From: Herbaspirillum sp. RV1423
GTDB lineage: Bacteria; Pseudomonadota; Gammaproteobacteria; Burkholderiales; Burkholderiaceae_D
Reading direction: 5' to 3'
DNA: 64,000 nt
Assembly (NCBI RefSeq): GCF_000577615.1
Contig: NZ_CBXX010000036.1
Span: 35,634 to 99,633 of the forward strand
Made by a program: the position numbers and the translations under genes. The notes below the pieces were generated by a model. The model saw only the letters and a program-made list of their open reading frames with translations, was not told the DNA's origin and made no database searches. Below, piece after piece: positions 54,210 to 63,880 of this stretch. How positions within the stretch are numbered: the first letter of the stretch is position 1; every line of letters starts with the position of its first letter.

Positions 54210-57200
54210 ATGCTAAACGCCATCGTCCGTTTCTCACTTCGCTTCCGTGGCGTTATTTTTGCCCTAGCTGTCGTGGTTGCCGCCTATGGGCTCTATACCC
54301 TGACACAAGCAAGACTTGATGTCTTCCCCGAGTTCGCTCCTCCCATGGCGGTGGTGCAGACCGAGGCCCCGGGGTTGTCCAGTGAGCAGGTCGAAACGTT
54401 GGTCACTCAACCAATAGAAAACGCCTTGAATGGAACGCTTGGCGTCCAGTCCATGCGTTCAAAGTCATTGCAAGGATTGTCCGTCGTGACGCTGGTCTTC
54501 AGCGACAATTCCAACGTCTATCAGGCGCGGCAGTTAGTGAGCGAGCGTGTTAATGCGCTGGCATCCACCTTGCCGCAGGGTGTGCATCCTCCCAAATTAC
54601 TTCCCCTGACGACGGCGACCAGTAACGCACTGGTGATCGGCCTGACCTCCAAGACACGCTCCCTGATGGAGTTAAACGACGTGGCGCAATGGACGGTCAG
54701 ACCGCAACTGCTGAGCGCATCAGGGGTGGCCGACGCGATCGTGTTTGGCGGCGATGTCCGGCAACTGCAAATCCAGATCGATCCTCAAAAGCTGACACGT
54801 TACGGCCTATCGATCCAGGATGTGGTCGCCGCGGCGCGGACTTCTACCGGCGTGCGCGGCGCCGGCTTCGTCGAAAATACAAATCAACGCATCGTGCTTA
54901 ATACCGATGGGCAGGTCGTGACACCCGATGCGCTTGCCGGCGTGGTGCTGAAGTGGAGCAACGGGACCGGGATTCGTCTGGGTGACGTCGCCACTGTCTC
55001 TTTCGCAGCGGCTCCCGCAGCAGGGGCCGCATCCATTATGGGGACACCCGGCGTGCTGCTGATGCTGGAGAGCCAGTACGGCAGCAACACACTGTCCGTG
55101 ACGAAGGCGCTGGAAGGCACGCTGACCGCATTGAGACCCGTGCTCGCAAAGCAAGGGATTGAACTGCATGCCGACATATTCCGACCAGCGAGCTTTGTCG
55201 ATGCGGCGATCAGTCATTTGCGAACAGCGTTGTTAATCGGCGCAGCACTTGTTGTCATCGTGCTATTTCTATTCCTTCAAAACGTCAGAACAGCCATTAT
55301 TTCCGCCGTGGCTATTCCACTCTCGCTGTTGGTCGCCGTTATTGTGTTGCATACCTTTGGCGTCACGCTCAACACGATGACCTTGGGTGGCCTGGCCATT
55401 GCGCTGGGTGAGGTCGTCGACGATGCCATCATCGATGTGGAAAATATCTTGCGACGATTGCGTCAGAACCGGAATCTGTCGCAGCCGTTGCCGTCGTTCA
55501 AGGTCGTCTTGCGCGCCTCGATCGAGGTGCGCAGCGCGGTCGTGTATGCGACTTTCATCGTGATTCTGATTTTTCTGCCGATCTTGTCGCTGTCAGGGGT
55601 AGGCGGCAAACTCTTCGCGCCGCTCGGCATGGCATATATTCTGGCGGTACTGGCCTCACTCGGCGTCGCACTCACACTCACGCCGGCGATGGCCCTGGCT
55701 TTGCTGACTAAAGCACCTCCGCATGCCCAGGAACCAAGGCTCATTACATCGATCAAGGCGCGCTACATAGGACTGCTGACGGCCGTTGAACGCCGTTCGC
55801 GCCTGATCATCATCATGGTTGGGATCATGTCGGTCTGGGCACTGGCGACATTGCCATTTTTTAGCGGCAACTTCATTCCCGAGTTAAAAGAGGGGCACTA
55901 CATCGTTCACATGGTGCTGGCGCCCGGCTCGTCGCTGACCGAGTCGATGCGCGTCGGGACCGCAATATCCACGGCGTTGATGGATGTTCCCGGCGTTCGC
56001 CTGGTGGCGCAGCATACCGGCCGGGCAAGCGAGATTGTCGATCCCGCCGGCGTAAATACCAGTGAATTGGAAGTGGATCTCAAGCCGATGAGCGGCCGGG
56101 AACAAAATGTTACCTTGCAACGGATTCGTGACACGCTCGCCAAATTTCCAGGCGTCTCCACTGCCGTCAATACATTCCTGACTGAGCGCATTAACGAGAC
56201 GATTTCAGGCAACACAGCGCCGGTCGTGATCAATGTGTTTGGCGACAATCTCGACGTCATCGACAGGAAGGCACAGGAAATAGCCCAACTGGTCGGGACC
56301 ATCCCTGGCGCGGCGAATGTCCGCCTGGAGGCGCCGCCGGGTACGCCGGAGCTGGATGTAAAGCTAAAACAGGAGCAGTTGAGTCGATGGGGATTCAAAC
56401 CGGTGGACGTGCTGGACACCATCCAAAGCGCCTATCAGGGAGTGCCGGTTGCGCAAGCGTATCAGGACAACCGGATATTTGACATCTCAGTGATGCTGGC
56501 GCCTGCTGCTAGGGCAAATATTGCCCAGATCGGTGCGCTGCCGCTACATAATCCAGATGGCATGATGGTGCCGCTATCTGAACTAGCGAGCATCGTTCAA
56601 ACCTCGGGGCGCTACCAGATTACCCATAACCGCGGCCAGCGCATGCAAACCGTATCGGTCAATGTGGCAGGACGGCCTATCAGCGATTTTGTCAGTGAGG
56701 CGCAAATGCGTGTCAACCGGGACATTACTATGTCTGCTGGAACCTATGCGTTGTTTTCCGGCGAGGATGAGGCCCGGGTCCAGTCTCAAAGGGATCTTTT
56801 GGCCTATGGCGCAATGGCTGGACTCGGGATCGTGCTCTTGCTGTTCATGGCGCTCAAGAGCCGTCGCGGCGTGGCGCTGGTGTTGGCAAACTTGCCCTTC
56901 GCGCTGGTCGGTGGAGTATTGATCGTCGCACTGACTGGTGGCAGCCTCACTATCGGCAGCATGGTTGGTTTCGTCACGCTCTTTGGCATATCCCTGCGCA
57001 ATTCGATCATGCTAATCAGTCATTACGAGAATCTGGTGCATGTCGAAGGGATGCCTTGGAATATTGAGACGGCTGTGCAAGGCGCCGCCGAGCGCTTAAT
57101 TCCAATCCTGATGACCGCGCTGGTCACCGCATTGGCGTTATTGCCGTTGGCGCTATCGAGCGGGGAACCCGGCAATGAAATCGAAGGGCCCATGGCCATT

Positions 57201-57329
57201 GTCATTCTTGGAGGTCTGGCGACCTCCACGTTGCTAAATTTGATCATATTACCGACGCTCTCGCTACGCTTCGGGCAATTCGGTAGTGACAAACAGCGGT
57301 ATAGCGAAGACAGTCTGTCGACTGGGTAA
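54210..57329 (+). CDS. CzcA/CusA-type heavy-metal RND pump
   Basis: 1039 residues from ATG 54210 (a TTG two codons earlier is possible). HME-type features: an N-terminal [27 protein letters not shown], two helix/loop repeats, and the TM4 proton-relay segment [19 protein letters not shown]. The latter differs from the CzcA zinc/cobalt form and the CusA copper form, so the ion cannot be named. [12 protein letters not shown] in TM11 is normal. Together with the two genes before it, it makes a full tripartite system, probably induced through the adjacent two-component pair. Confidence 0.9.
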   Translation: MLNAIVRFSLRFRGVIFALAVVVAAYGLYTLTQARLDVFPEFAPPMAVVQTEAPGLSSEQVETLVTQPIENALNGTLGVQSMRSKSLQGLSVVTLVFSDNSNVYQARQLVSERVNALASTLPQGVHPPKLLPLTTATSNALVIGLTSKTRSLMELNDVAQWTVRPQLLSASGVADAIVFGGDVRQLQIQIDPQKLTRYGLSIQDVVAAARTSTGVRGAGFVENTNQRIVLNTDGQVVTPDALAGVVLKWSNGTGIRLGDVATVSFAAAPAAGAASIMGTPGVLLMLESQYGSNTLSVTKALEGTLTALRPVLAKQGIELHADIFRPASFVDAAISHLRTALLIGAALVVIVLFLFLQNVRTAIISAVAIPLSLLVAVIVLHTFGVTLNTMTLGGLAIALGEVVDDAIIDVENILRRLRQNRNLSQPLPSFKVVLRASIEVRSAVVYATFIVILIFLPILSLSGVGGKLFAPLGMAYILAVLASLGVALTLTPAMALALLTKAPPHAQEPRLITSIKARYIGLLTAVERRSRLIIIMVGIMSVWALATLPFFSGNFIPELKEGHYIVHMVLAPGSSLTESMRVGTAISTALMDVPGVRLVAQHTGRASEIVDPAGVNTSELEVDLKPMSGREQNVTLQRIRDTLAKFPGVSTAVNTFLTERINETISGNTAPVVINVFGDNLDVIDRKAQEIAQLVGTIPGAANVRLEAPPGTPELDVKLKQEQLSRWGFKPVDVLDTIQSAYQGVPVAQAYQDNRIFDISVMLAPAARANIAQIGALPLHNPDGMMVPLSELASIVQTSGRYQITHNRGQRMQTVSVNVAGRPISDFVSEAQMRVNRDITMSAGTYALFSGEDEARVQSQRDLLAYGAMAGLGIVLLLFMALKSRRGVALVLANLPFALVGGVLIVALTGGSLTIGSMVGFVTLFGISLRNSIMLISHYENLVHVEGMPWNIETAVQGAAERLIPILMTALVTALALLPLALSSGEPGNEIEGPMAIVILGGLATSTLLNLIILPTLSLRFGQFGSDKQRYSEDSLSTG

Positions 57330-57339
57330 GGAATTGCGA

Positions 57340-59379
57340 ATGCATGCGCTGCTGAACGATATTGCCATTCACCCCCATTGGATACTACTTGTCGTCTTTC
57401 TTGTTGCGTTTGCTGAATCGCTGGTACTTATCGGCACGCTTGTCCCCGCCGGGATTGTGATGTTTACCGCCGGCGGGTTGATCGGCGCCGGGGTATTGAA
57501 TATCTGGCTGACGCTGGGTATTGCGGCAGTCGGCGCTATGGCTGGCGACGGCTTGAGTTACGAAGCGGGACGTACGTACTACGAACGCCTCAGAACATGG
57601 CAATTTGTTAAACGGCGCACCGCCGTGATCGATCGCGGAGAACAGTTTGTTCAACGACACGGGGGCAAGAGTATCTTGTTCGCGAGATTCTTCGCGCCGG
57701 TACGGGCGGTCGTACCCGTCATTGCCGGCATAGCACATATGCCGCGCGCCAAATTCTATGCGGTGAATGTCGGTTCCGCGCTGGCGTGGTCACCCGCACA
57801 CATCCTGCCAGGCGTCATCTTCGGCGCCTCAATCCAGCTCGCCGAAGCAGTGAGCGGCAGATTGGCGGTGATCTTGATCATAATGGGCGGATTCGTATGG
57901 TTTGCAACCTGGGTGACGCGTGTAGGCATCAGCATCGGTTTACCTATTGTCGAGAGCTGGCGCGACCGTCTCTTACAATGGGCCACCCGGCAACCGTCCG
58001 GACGGTTTACACGCATCAAGGGCTGGATATCTTTCGTCCTTGATCTTCGTCGTCCAGAGTCGCGGATCTTGCTCGTCTTGACGATGCTGCTGGCCGCCAG
58101 CAGTTTGCTTTTCCTCGGCATCATGGAGGATGTCATTGCAAACGATCAATTGGTGAGCGCGGATGGGGCCATTTTCCATTGGCTGCAAGGACTGCGGACT
58201 TCACCCGTCGATTATCTGATGGCTGGTATCACCGGGCTTGGCGGCGCCGGTGTTCTCTGGGTGGTAGCGCTCACGGTGTTGGGCTGGCTGCTGGTGCGCC
58301 GCTGTTGGCGCACGGCCGGCTATTGGGTGATTACGACCGTTTTTGCTCAGGTCCTGGTCAAGCTACTGAAATTGACGATAGGTCGGCCACGCCCGTTGAA
58401 CCTGTATAGCGGTGTCGAGCAGTATGCTTTCCCGAGCGGCCATGCCACGTCTAGCATGGTCATCTACGGTTTCCTGGCGTTTTTAATCGCATGTCGCCAG
58501 CCACCGCTGATTCGAATGTTTGTCGCCACGATCACCGTGGTTGGCATCGCACTCATAGGCTTCTCTCGTCTGTATCTGGGTGCTCACTGGTTGTCGGATG
58601 TATTGGCAGGATGGAGTCTTGGCCTTGCGTGGATTGCGTTGATGGCCATCGTCTATACCCATCAACAGGTAAAGGAAGACCTGCATCCAAGAATCCTGGG
58701 GGCGCTGGCAGCATCGGCATTGCTGGCCGGTGCGACTTGGACCATGCACAATCAGTTCTCGGCAGATCTGACCGGCTATACCCCTGTTGCACAGGTGCGG
58801 ACTGTCGCGCTGGATCAATGGATCAATACTGGATGGCGCCAGTTGCCTCAGCAGCGAACCGAGATCAGTGGGGATAACGAGGAATTTTTCCCTTTGCAAT
58901 GGGCAGACAGCGCCACAACACTACAAAGACGCCTGGCACTTGCCCATTGGCAGCCCGCATCACCATGGTCGATACAGGCAGCATTGCTATGGCTCTCGCC
59001 CAATACGGAAGTGAAGAATCTGCCGGTGCTGCCGAAATACGATCAGGGCAAGAGCTCAGAGTTGGCTTTCGTTGCGCTCGATCCGGCGCGGCCTATGATG
59101 CGGACGATACTCAGGCTGTGGCGATCCAACTATCTGCTGGAGGGTTCTGTGCATCAGGGCAGCGTTCCGATCTGGTATGGCGCGCTCTACCAGGAAAAAT
59201 TACAGCGCCCGTGGCATCTTTTTACGCTGGGTAGTACGGCAAATTTCCCGGATGCATTGGTTATTCCTCGTCTGCTGCAGGTGGGCATGCAAACTGCGGT
59301 ACTCCCGAACACAGAGAACGGGCTGCGTCGTCCGATTGTTCTGGTGCCGCCAGGGGATCAGGAAGTTCTGGGGCGGTAA
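57340..59379 (+). CDS. DedA - PAP2 phosphatase - LssY-like three-domain membrane protein
   Basis: 679 residues. Residues ~1-205 are a DedA/SNARE-associated domain (RGEQFVQRHGGKSILFARFF, APVRAVVPVIAG). Residues ~255-455 are a PAP2 lipid phosphatase with all three motifs: KLLKLTIGRPRP, YAFPSGHATSS and SRLYLGAHWLSDVLAG. The C-terminal ~190 residues match LssY-type tails (QWINTGWRQLPQQRTE, LARR-like LALAHWQPA). It probably handles undecaprenyl or phospholipid phosphates at the inner membrane. It starts 10 bases after the pump with AAGGA as ribosome-binding site, so it is in the efflux operon. Confidence 0.88.
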   Translation: MHALLNDIAIHPHWILLVVFLVAFAESLVLIGTLVPAGIVMFTAGGLIGAGVLNIWLTLGIAAVGAMAGDGLSYEAGRTYYERLRTWQFVKRRTAVIDRGEQFVQRHGGKSILFARFFAPVRAVVPVIAGIAHMPRAKFYAVNVGSALAWSPAHILPGVIFGASIQLAEAVSGRLAVILIIMGGFVWFATWVTRVGISIGLPIVESWRDRLLQWATRQPSGRFTRIKGWISFVLDLRRPESRILLVLTMLLAASSLLFLGIMEDVIANDQLVSADGAIFHWLQGLRTSPVDYLMAGITGLGGAGVLWVVALTVLGWLLVRRCWRTAGYWVITTVFAQVLVKLLKLTIGRPRPLNLYSGVEQYAFPSGHATSSMVIYGFLAFLIACRQPPLIRMFVATITVVGIALIGFSRLYLGAHWLSDVLAGWSLGLAWIALMAIVYTHQQVKEDLHPRILGALAASALLAGATWTMHNQFSADLTGYTPVAQVRTVALDQWINTGWRQLPQQRTEISGDNEEFFPLQWADSATTLQRRLALAHWQPASPWSIQAALLWLSPNTEVKNLPVLPKYDQGKSSELAFVALDPARPMMRTILRLWRSNYLLEGSVHQGSVPIWYGALYQEKLQRPWHLFTLGSTANFPDALVIPRLLQVGMQTAVLPNTENGLRRPIVLVPPGDQEVLGR

Positions 59380-59553
59380 ATTTCCGATTGTGAAAAGATT
59401 ATGAAAGAAGTCGTCTTGCTGTTGTACCAAACGAAATACTGATAAAGCGCAGCATCGGACTGATACAAAATGTTACATGGATTACGATAACTCCCCTAGT
59501 ATGACTTGTTCATTCATCGTTAAATACAGGCAAAGACAGTGAGGAGAATAATC

Positions 59554-59889
59554 ATGAAGACATCATTAACCACAGCGATCGTCGGCATTGCCAGCGCCTC
59601 TCTCATGGTGTTAGTAGCACCTGCCATGGCTTCTAATGTTGATTTTGGTATCAATATTGGCATTCCAGGATTTTACGCCCCGCCGCCAGAGCCGGTCTAT
59701 GTACGGCCAGCACCGGTTTACGTGGAGCAAAGGCCGGTCTATATCCAGCCCCGGCCGGTATATATTCAACCTCGGCCTTATTATGTCCAGCCGACGCCGG
59801 TCTATATCGATAGGGATCAGGAGTATCGCTGGTATTGGAAAGAGAATCGTTATAGGCATCACCATCACGATGATGAAGACGATGATTGA
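59554..59889 (+). CDS. Small exported Pro/Tyr-rich protein with His/Asp tail
   Basis: 111 residues from ATG 59554 (AGGAG five bases upstream). A signal peptide (TAIVGIASASLMVLVAPAMA) is followed by about six PVY[VI]xxRP-type repeats (residues 45-85), then a C-terminal HHHHDDEDDD cluster. The repeats resemble those of small YXXP/PXPV-family envelope proteins. The tail could bind divalent metal. It lies between metal-efflux and bufferin genes; function unknown. Confidence 0.75.
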   Translation: MKTSLTTAIVGIASASLMVLVAPAMASNVDFGINIGIPGFYAPPPEPVYVRPAPVYVEQRPVYIQPRPVYIQPRPYYVQPTPVYIDRDQEYRWYWKENRYRHHHHDDEDDD

Positions 59890-59906
59890 TTATTGCTACT
59901 CCTGGG

Positions 59907-60371
59907 CTACCTTGTCCACCGCTTCGATAGAAAATGGTCGATAGACCAACTTCCAGCGCCACGGCAAAGTAGCACCAGCAGCATCGCGGCCCACTGGATA
60001 TGAGTGGGCCACGCTAGCGGATAGACAAATATCTCGATGACCGCCGTCATGCCCAACAGCAGCGCCACCACGGGCCTGGTAGCCAGTCCCAGCACCAGCA
60101 ACATTGGTGCAGTCAACTCGATCGACACCGTCATGTAGGCTGCAAGTTCCGGTGGCAGGAGCGGTAAGTTATATTCTTCCCGGAACAGATCGAGCGCAGT
60201 CTCCCAATTCGCCAGTTTGGTCATCGCGGAATTCCAGAATATCGTCGCAACCGCGATCCGCAGCGGGATGGCGAGCAGCGTATATGGCACGTGATCGAAC
60301 CACTGGACAAGACGCAGCAGGCGGTTGTTATTTATGGTCGGCGGCGTAGCCGATTGAGGTAGTGGCGTCAT
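59907..60371 (-). CDS. DoxX-family membrane protein of the bufferin operon
   Basis: 154 residues with four hydrophobic segments and the DoxX motifs LRIAVATIFWNSAMTKLANW and LVLGLATRPVVALLLGMTAV. DoxX-like proteins are frequent last genes of DUF2282/DUF692/DUF2063 (bufferin) operons and may support redox or export steps. The start at 60371 fits family length. It lies 17 bases after the DUF2063 gene. Confidence 0.85.
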   Translation of the reverse strand: MTPLPQSATPPTINNNRLLRLVQWFDHVPYTLLAIPLRIAVATIFWNSAMTKLANWETALDLFREEYNLPLLPPELAAYMTVSIELTAPMLLVLGLATRPVVALLLGMTAVIEIFVYPLAWPTHIQWAAMLLVLLCRGAGSWSIDHFLSKRWTR

Positions 60372-60388
60372 TGCGGAATCCTCCTGAA

Positions 60389-61171
60389 TTAAGATTCGAA
60401 CGCGGTGTCTGTCAGACCGATGTCCGTAAAGCATCCGCGTGTCAGATGCGCGGCCAGCACGGCTTGCGCATCGGCGCAAGGGGCGTCTTCCAACGCTGCG
60501 TGCAATGGTTGTCCGGAAAATAGCAGCGCCGTAAAACGCCATTGACACTTACTCAGGCGCACCACGGCGACACTGCTCTGTGCTCGCTGAATCAGCAGCC
60601 AAACCGGACCGTCTGCGAGATCGATCGCCGCCATGGCACTATCGTCACGCTCCAGTACCGCATGCCAGATGGCGTCCGCAGGAAAATCACACCGCAACAG
60701 TTTTGCCGCAGGGTGAGGTGCAAACCGCTGATGCGACAACTCAGCTTCATCTAATTGCACAAGCGGGGCTACATTGAGCGGCTGGGCGTCTGCTGCATGC
60801 AAAACGATATTCACTTGCCATTCAAGGCGGGCTACATCGGCGAGATAGGGCAACGATGCGGCCTGCGGAAGCTGCGCCAGGAAATCCGGAAAATCTGCAC
60901 CATATTCATCCAGCAATGCACTGCGCGGCGGGGCTTCGGCGACGAACAGGCGCGCAGCACCTTCGAAAAATTCCGCGCCCACCAGATAGCGGACTGCCGG
61001 AAAAGACAAGGTCAACGCCGTTGCGAGCACAGTGGCGCAGGTATTGCGGTAAATGTCGAGTCGCGCGCCGCTATCCAAGCCGTCGGCGATAATATGGGCA
61101 GACAGGCCACCATCCTGGTGGTGCAGCATGCTTTGCGCAATCGCGCGTTGCAGTTCAAGCAGCGTTGACAT
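60389..61171 (-). CDS. bufC: DUF2063 partner protein of a MNIO enzyme (BufC-like)
   Basis: 260 residues. The N-terminal DUF2063 domain is clear (LLELQRAIAQSML, then LDIYRNTCATVLATALTLSF, FPDFLAQLPQAASLPYLAD). The C-terminal half is a beta-rich domain. Such proteins present the precursor peptide to the DUF692 oxidase. It overlaps the DUF692 gene by 17 bases. Symbol by analogy with described bufferin operons. Confidence 0.82.
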   Translation of the reverse strand: MSTLLELQRAIAQSMLHHQDGGLSAHIIADGLDSGARLDIYRNTCATVLATALTLSFPAVRYLVGAEFFEGAARLFVAEAPPRSALLDEYGADFPDFLAQLPQAASLPYLADVARLEWQVNIVLHAADAQPLNVAPLVQLDEAELSHQRFAPHPAAKLLRCDFPADAIWHAVLERDDSAMAAIDLADGPVWLLIQRAQSSVAVVRLSKCQWRFTALLFSGQPLHAALEDAPCADAQAVLAAHLTRGCFTDIGLTDTAFES

Positions 61172-62045
61172 GGATGGACTCCTGTCGCTGTTTCTCGAGC
61201 GCCGCCTCGGCGACCGCGGCTTCTTCCATCAATATCTCCAGCACCGGCACGTCAGTGTCCCATTCAATCAAGGTGGGAACCGGCCCGAAACGTTCAAGCG
61301 CTTCCCGATAGAGCGCCCAGACTGCCGGCGCGACACGCGAGCCGTGGTCGTCGATGCGCAGCGTTTGTCCGTTATCGAGCTGCCGGATGCTGTGGCCCGC
61401 CAGATGGATTTCGCCGATCGCTGCTGGCGGCAGAGCGTGTAGATAGGTAATTGGATCCCAGCCGTGATTGCTGGCGCTGACATAGATGTTGTTGACGTCA
61501 CACAAAATGCCGCAGCCGGTACGCTGGGCGACTTGTGCAAGGAATTCCCACTCCGGAATCGTCGAGTGGCGGAAACGCAGGTAGGTCGAGGGATTTTCGA
61601 CCAGAATGCGCCGCTTGAGGTAAGCCTGTACCTGATCGACATGCCGGCAAACAATATCCAACGCTTCTTCGGTCATCGGCAGCGGCAGCAGGTCGGCCAG
61701 ATACGTGCCGCCGACGGCACTCCAAGACAAATGTTCGGAAATCAATCCGGGCTCAATCCGGTCGGCCACGCTTCGTACGCGGGCCAGGTGTGCCGCGTCA
61801 AGTCCGTCGGCACTACCGAGCGACAAACCGACGCCATGCAGCGAAATCGGATAGTCGCGGCGAATCTGGTTCAGGTATTTTGGTGCAGTACCGCCACCCA
61901 TGTAATTTTCGGTGTGCACCTCGAACCAGGCGACATTCGGGACCGAATCGATAACGGCTTGATGATGTCGGAAACGCAGCCCGACTCCCGCTTTCGCGGG
62001 GATCGGGCTGGACATGTCCTGCATCTTGGCTGCAATAACGTTCAT
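61155..62045 (-). CDS. bufB: DUF692 multinuclear non-heme iron oxidase (BufB-like)
   Basis: 296 residues from ATG 62045. TIM-barrel DUF692/MNIO features: GVGLRFRHHQAVID, FEVHTENYMGGG, the metal-site histidine in LHGVGLSLGSADG, SEHLSWS, CDVNNIYVSASNHGW, and EIHLAGHS. Family enzymes oxidise cysteines in the precursor to thiooxazole-type rings that bind copper. It starts 14 bases after the precursor gene's stop. The enzyme itself looks complete. Confidence 0.9.
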   Translation of the reverse strand: MNVIAAKMQDMSSPIPAKAGVGLRFRHHQAVIDSVPNVAWFEVHTENYMGGGTAPKYLNQIRRDYPISLHGVGLSLGSADGLDAAHLARVRSVADRIEPGLISEHLSWSAVGGTYLADLLPLPMTEEALDIVCRHVDQVQAYLKRRILVENPSTYLRFRHSTIPEWEFLAQVAQRTGCGILCDVNNIYVSASNHGWDPITYLHALPPAAIGEIHLAGHSIRQLDNGQTLRIDDHGSRVAPAVWALYREALERFGPVPTLIEWDTDVPVLEILMEEAAVAEAALEKQRQESIHVNAA

Positions 62046-62059
62046 ACTTTGATGCCTGC

Positions 62060-62248
62060 TCAACTTGCCTGCGACTTGCCACCCTGAATCTTGGAGCAGT
62101 CACCTGCCGGCAACAACACGAAGGACTTCGGATCGCGTGCCTGGGTGGCCTGGCCGGCACAGGAATGCGCACCCTCAGCGCAGTCGTTCTTCGCGACCGT
62201 ATTGATGCCGTAACATTTCTCCAGCTTGTTTTTTGCCATTCGCGCCAT
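62060..62248 (-). pseudogene. bufA1: Bufferin precursor (DUF2282, BufA1-like), signal peptide removed by transposon end
   Basis: The mature part is intact: KLEKCYGINTVAKNDCAEG, then HSCAGQA, FVLLPAGDCSKIQGG, with the four cysteines of DUF2282 bufferins. Family members start with a ~25-residue signal peptide; here the frame begins only ~7 residues before KLEKC and immediately abuts a Tn3-type terminal repeat at 62252. The 5' end and promoter have been cut off. The peptide may still be made from the ATG at 62248 but would not be exported. Confidence 0.75.
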
Positions 62249-62251
62249 GTT

Positions 62252-62290
62252 GGGGGCGTGCCGAGATAAGGGTAAAAATAGCTCATAACA
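62252..62290 (+). repeat. Tn3-family (Tn4651-like) terminal inverted repeat
   Basis: It starts with GGGGGCGTGCCGAGATAAGG, and the TGCCGAGATAAGG core is the usual end of Tn4651-group transposons. The G-run is the outer edge, so the element extends to the right (rcnR/rcnA side) and the broken bufferin gene on the left is target DNA. No partner end is seen in the window, so the other end lies outside or is lost. Confidence 0.75.
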
Positions 62291-62388
62291 CTTTTGGTTA
62301 TATGGCGCTTAAATTTTATATCGAAATACATATGGTGGTGGCCGGACAACGGTTTTTTCGGAGGAATGAGCATTTTTTTAAATTCATG

Positions 62389-62412
62389 TATCCTATACCC
62401 CAGCATAGGATA
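62389..62412. promoter_or_regulatory. CsoR/RcnR-type operator
   Basis: A palindrome with arms TATCCTA (62389-62395) and TAGGATA (62406-62412) around TACCCCAGCA, six bases before the sensor gene's ATG. A short C-tract inside A/T-rich arms is the form of RcnR/CsoR operators. Binding here would block translation and transcription starts. Confidence 0.7.
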
Positions 62413-62418
62413 TTAAAC

Positions 62419-62688
62419 ATGAGTACACATACATCTCACCCTGACATCATCAAACGCCTCAAACGCGCCGAAGGCCATCTAAAGGGCATCATCACGATGC
62501 TTGAGACAGAGCGTAGTTGCCTGGAAATCGCCCAGCAACTGCAGGCGGTCGAAAGCGCCGTTGGCAATGCCAAGAAAGCGCTCGTTCACGATCACATCGA
62601 ACATTGCCTCGAACACGCTATCGGCGACAACACCAAGGATTCCGCTGAAGCCATCCGCGAATTCAAAGAAATCACCAAGTATTTGTAA
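62419..62688 (+). CDS. CsoR/RcnR-family metal sensor, Cys-His-Cys type
   Basis: 89 residues, all-helical DUF156 repressor: IIKRLKRAEGHLKGIITMLE, SCLEIAQQLQAVE and HDHIEHCLEHAIGD. Aligning on the family, the metal ligands are Cys34, His59 and Cys63, the pattern of copper CsoR or nickel InrS, whereas E. coli RcnR has Cys-His-His plus the N-terminal amine/His3. Extra histidines at positions 4 and 7 could complete a nickel site. It lies 11 bases before the RcnA-type exporter, so nickel or cobalt is most likely. Confidence 0.88.
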   Translation: MSTHTSHPDIIKRLKRAEGHLKGIITMLETERSCLEIAQQLQAVESAVGNAKKALVHDHIEHCLEHAIGDNTKDSAEAIREFKEITKYL

Positions 62689-62699
62689 GGAACACTGGC

Positions 62700-63830
62700 A
62701 TGACTGATTTTTCTACCCTCCTGCAACAAGGAGCGGGTAACGCTTGGCTTTTCATTCCGAGCGCCATTTTGCTCGGCGCCTTACACGGGCTTGAACCAGG
62801 GCATTCCAAGACTATGATGGCCGCTTTCATCGTGGCTATTCGCGGCACTGTCGGGCAGGCGGTGATGCTTGGACTTGCCGCGACCATCTCACACACAGCG
62901 GTAGTCTGGCTTGTTGCAATCATAGGTATGTACTTCGGTAGCCAATGGGATGCGGAGACCACCGAGCCATATTTTCAGCTTGCGTCGAGCGTTTTGATTA
63001 TCGGTATTGCGCTGTGGATGGCCTGGCGCACTTGGCGTCAATCTTTGGCGCAAACATCCCACGATCATGCGCTGCACACGCAGGGTCATGAAGAAACCAA
63101 ATGGGTGGATACGGGGCATGGCACTGTCCGTGTGGAAATATTCGAGACAGGTGTACCACCGCGCTTCCGATTTTATGACGAAGGAAACCAAGGACAAAGT
63201 TGGCAAGCCGGTGACGTTCTCATACAGACGATGCGTGGTGATGGCTCGACGCAGCAATTCGCTTTTGTACAGCGAGATGGCTTCCTGGAGTCAATCGACG
63301 ACATCCCTGAGCCGCATGCCTTCACTGCTCGCCTTTCCCTTATTCATGGTGAGCATGGCCATCACTATGACCTAGTGTATGAGGAGGATGAGCATCATCA
63401 TGGCCACGAACACGCCTCTGCGACAAACGGACTGGATGTCAGCAGTCCGGACTATCAGGACCCACACGAGTTGGCACATGCCAACGACATCAAGCAACGC
63501 TTCCAGAATCGCGAGGTCACAAATAGCCAGATTGTGATATTCGGCATCACCGGAGGCCTGATTCCGTGTCCCGCCGCCATTACGGTACTGCTACTCTGCT
63601 TGCAGCTCAAGAAGGTGGCGTTGGGCGCCACCCTGGTGCTTTGTTTCAGCATCGGCCTGGCGTTAACGATGGTTTTCTCAGGCGTTATTGCTGCCATTAG
63701 TGTGCGCCATGCTTCAAAACGCTGGTCTGGTTTCGGTGAGTTCGCTCGTAAAGCCCCTTACTTCTCTAGCGGCCTCATCGTCCTGGTTGGTCTTTACGTT
63801 GGCTACCACGGCTGGATTGCTTTGTTATAG
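62700..63830 (+). CDS. rcnA: Nickel/cobalt exporter, RcnA-like (NicO family)
   Basis: 376 residues. The first half has LLGALHGLEPGHSKTMMAAF (the H-x(5)-GHS motif of NicO transporters) and several helices. A long loop (about 118-270) is rich in His, including HHYDLVYEEDEHHHGHEHA and HDHALHTQGHEE, for metal capture. The last helices contain TGGLIPCPAAITVLLLCL, also diagnostic. It exports nickel or cobalt from the cytoplasm and is controlled by the preceding sensor. The pair sits just inside a Tn3-type terminal repeat, so it is probably transposon cargo. Confidence 0.92.
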   Translation: MTDFSTLLQQGAGNAWLFIPSAILLGALHGLEPGHSKTMMAAFIVAIRGTVGQAVMLGLAATISHTAVVWLVAIIGMYFGSQWDAETTEPYFQLASSVLIIGIALWMAWRTWRQSLAQTSHDHALHTQGHEETKWVDTGHGTVRVEIFETGVPPRFRFYDEGNQGQSWQAGDVLIQTMRGDGSTQQFAFVQRDGFLESIDDIPEPHAFTARLSLIHGEHGHHYDLVYEEDEHHHGHEHASATNGLDVSSPDYQDPHELAHANDIKQRFQNREVTNSQIVIFGITGGLIPCPAAITVLLLCLQLKKVALGATLVLCFSIGLALTMVFSGVIAAISVRHASKRWSGFGEFARKAPYFSSGLIVLVGLYVGYHGWIALL

Positions 63831-63880
63831 TTGTGTCGCAGGTGCGTTTTCGTGTGACCTATCACCGACTACGAGCGCCA

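Noticed and set aside
42938..62290. Treating tnpA at 43-46 kb and the terminal repeat at 62252 as one transposon
   Set aside because: The repeat points to the right, away from tnpA, and interrupts the bufferin gene on its left; no matching partner end was found.
63007..63375. Second open frame inside rcnA
   Set aside because: Alternative frame of a gene with clear NicO motifs.
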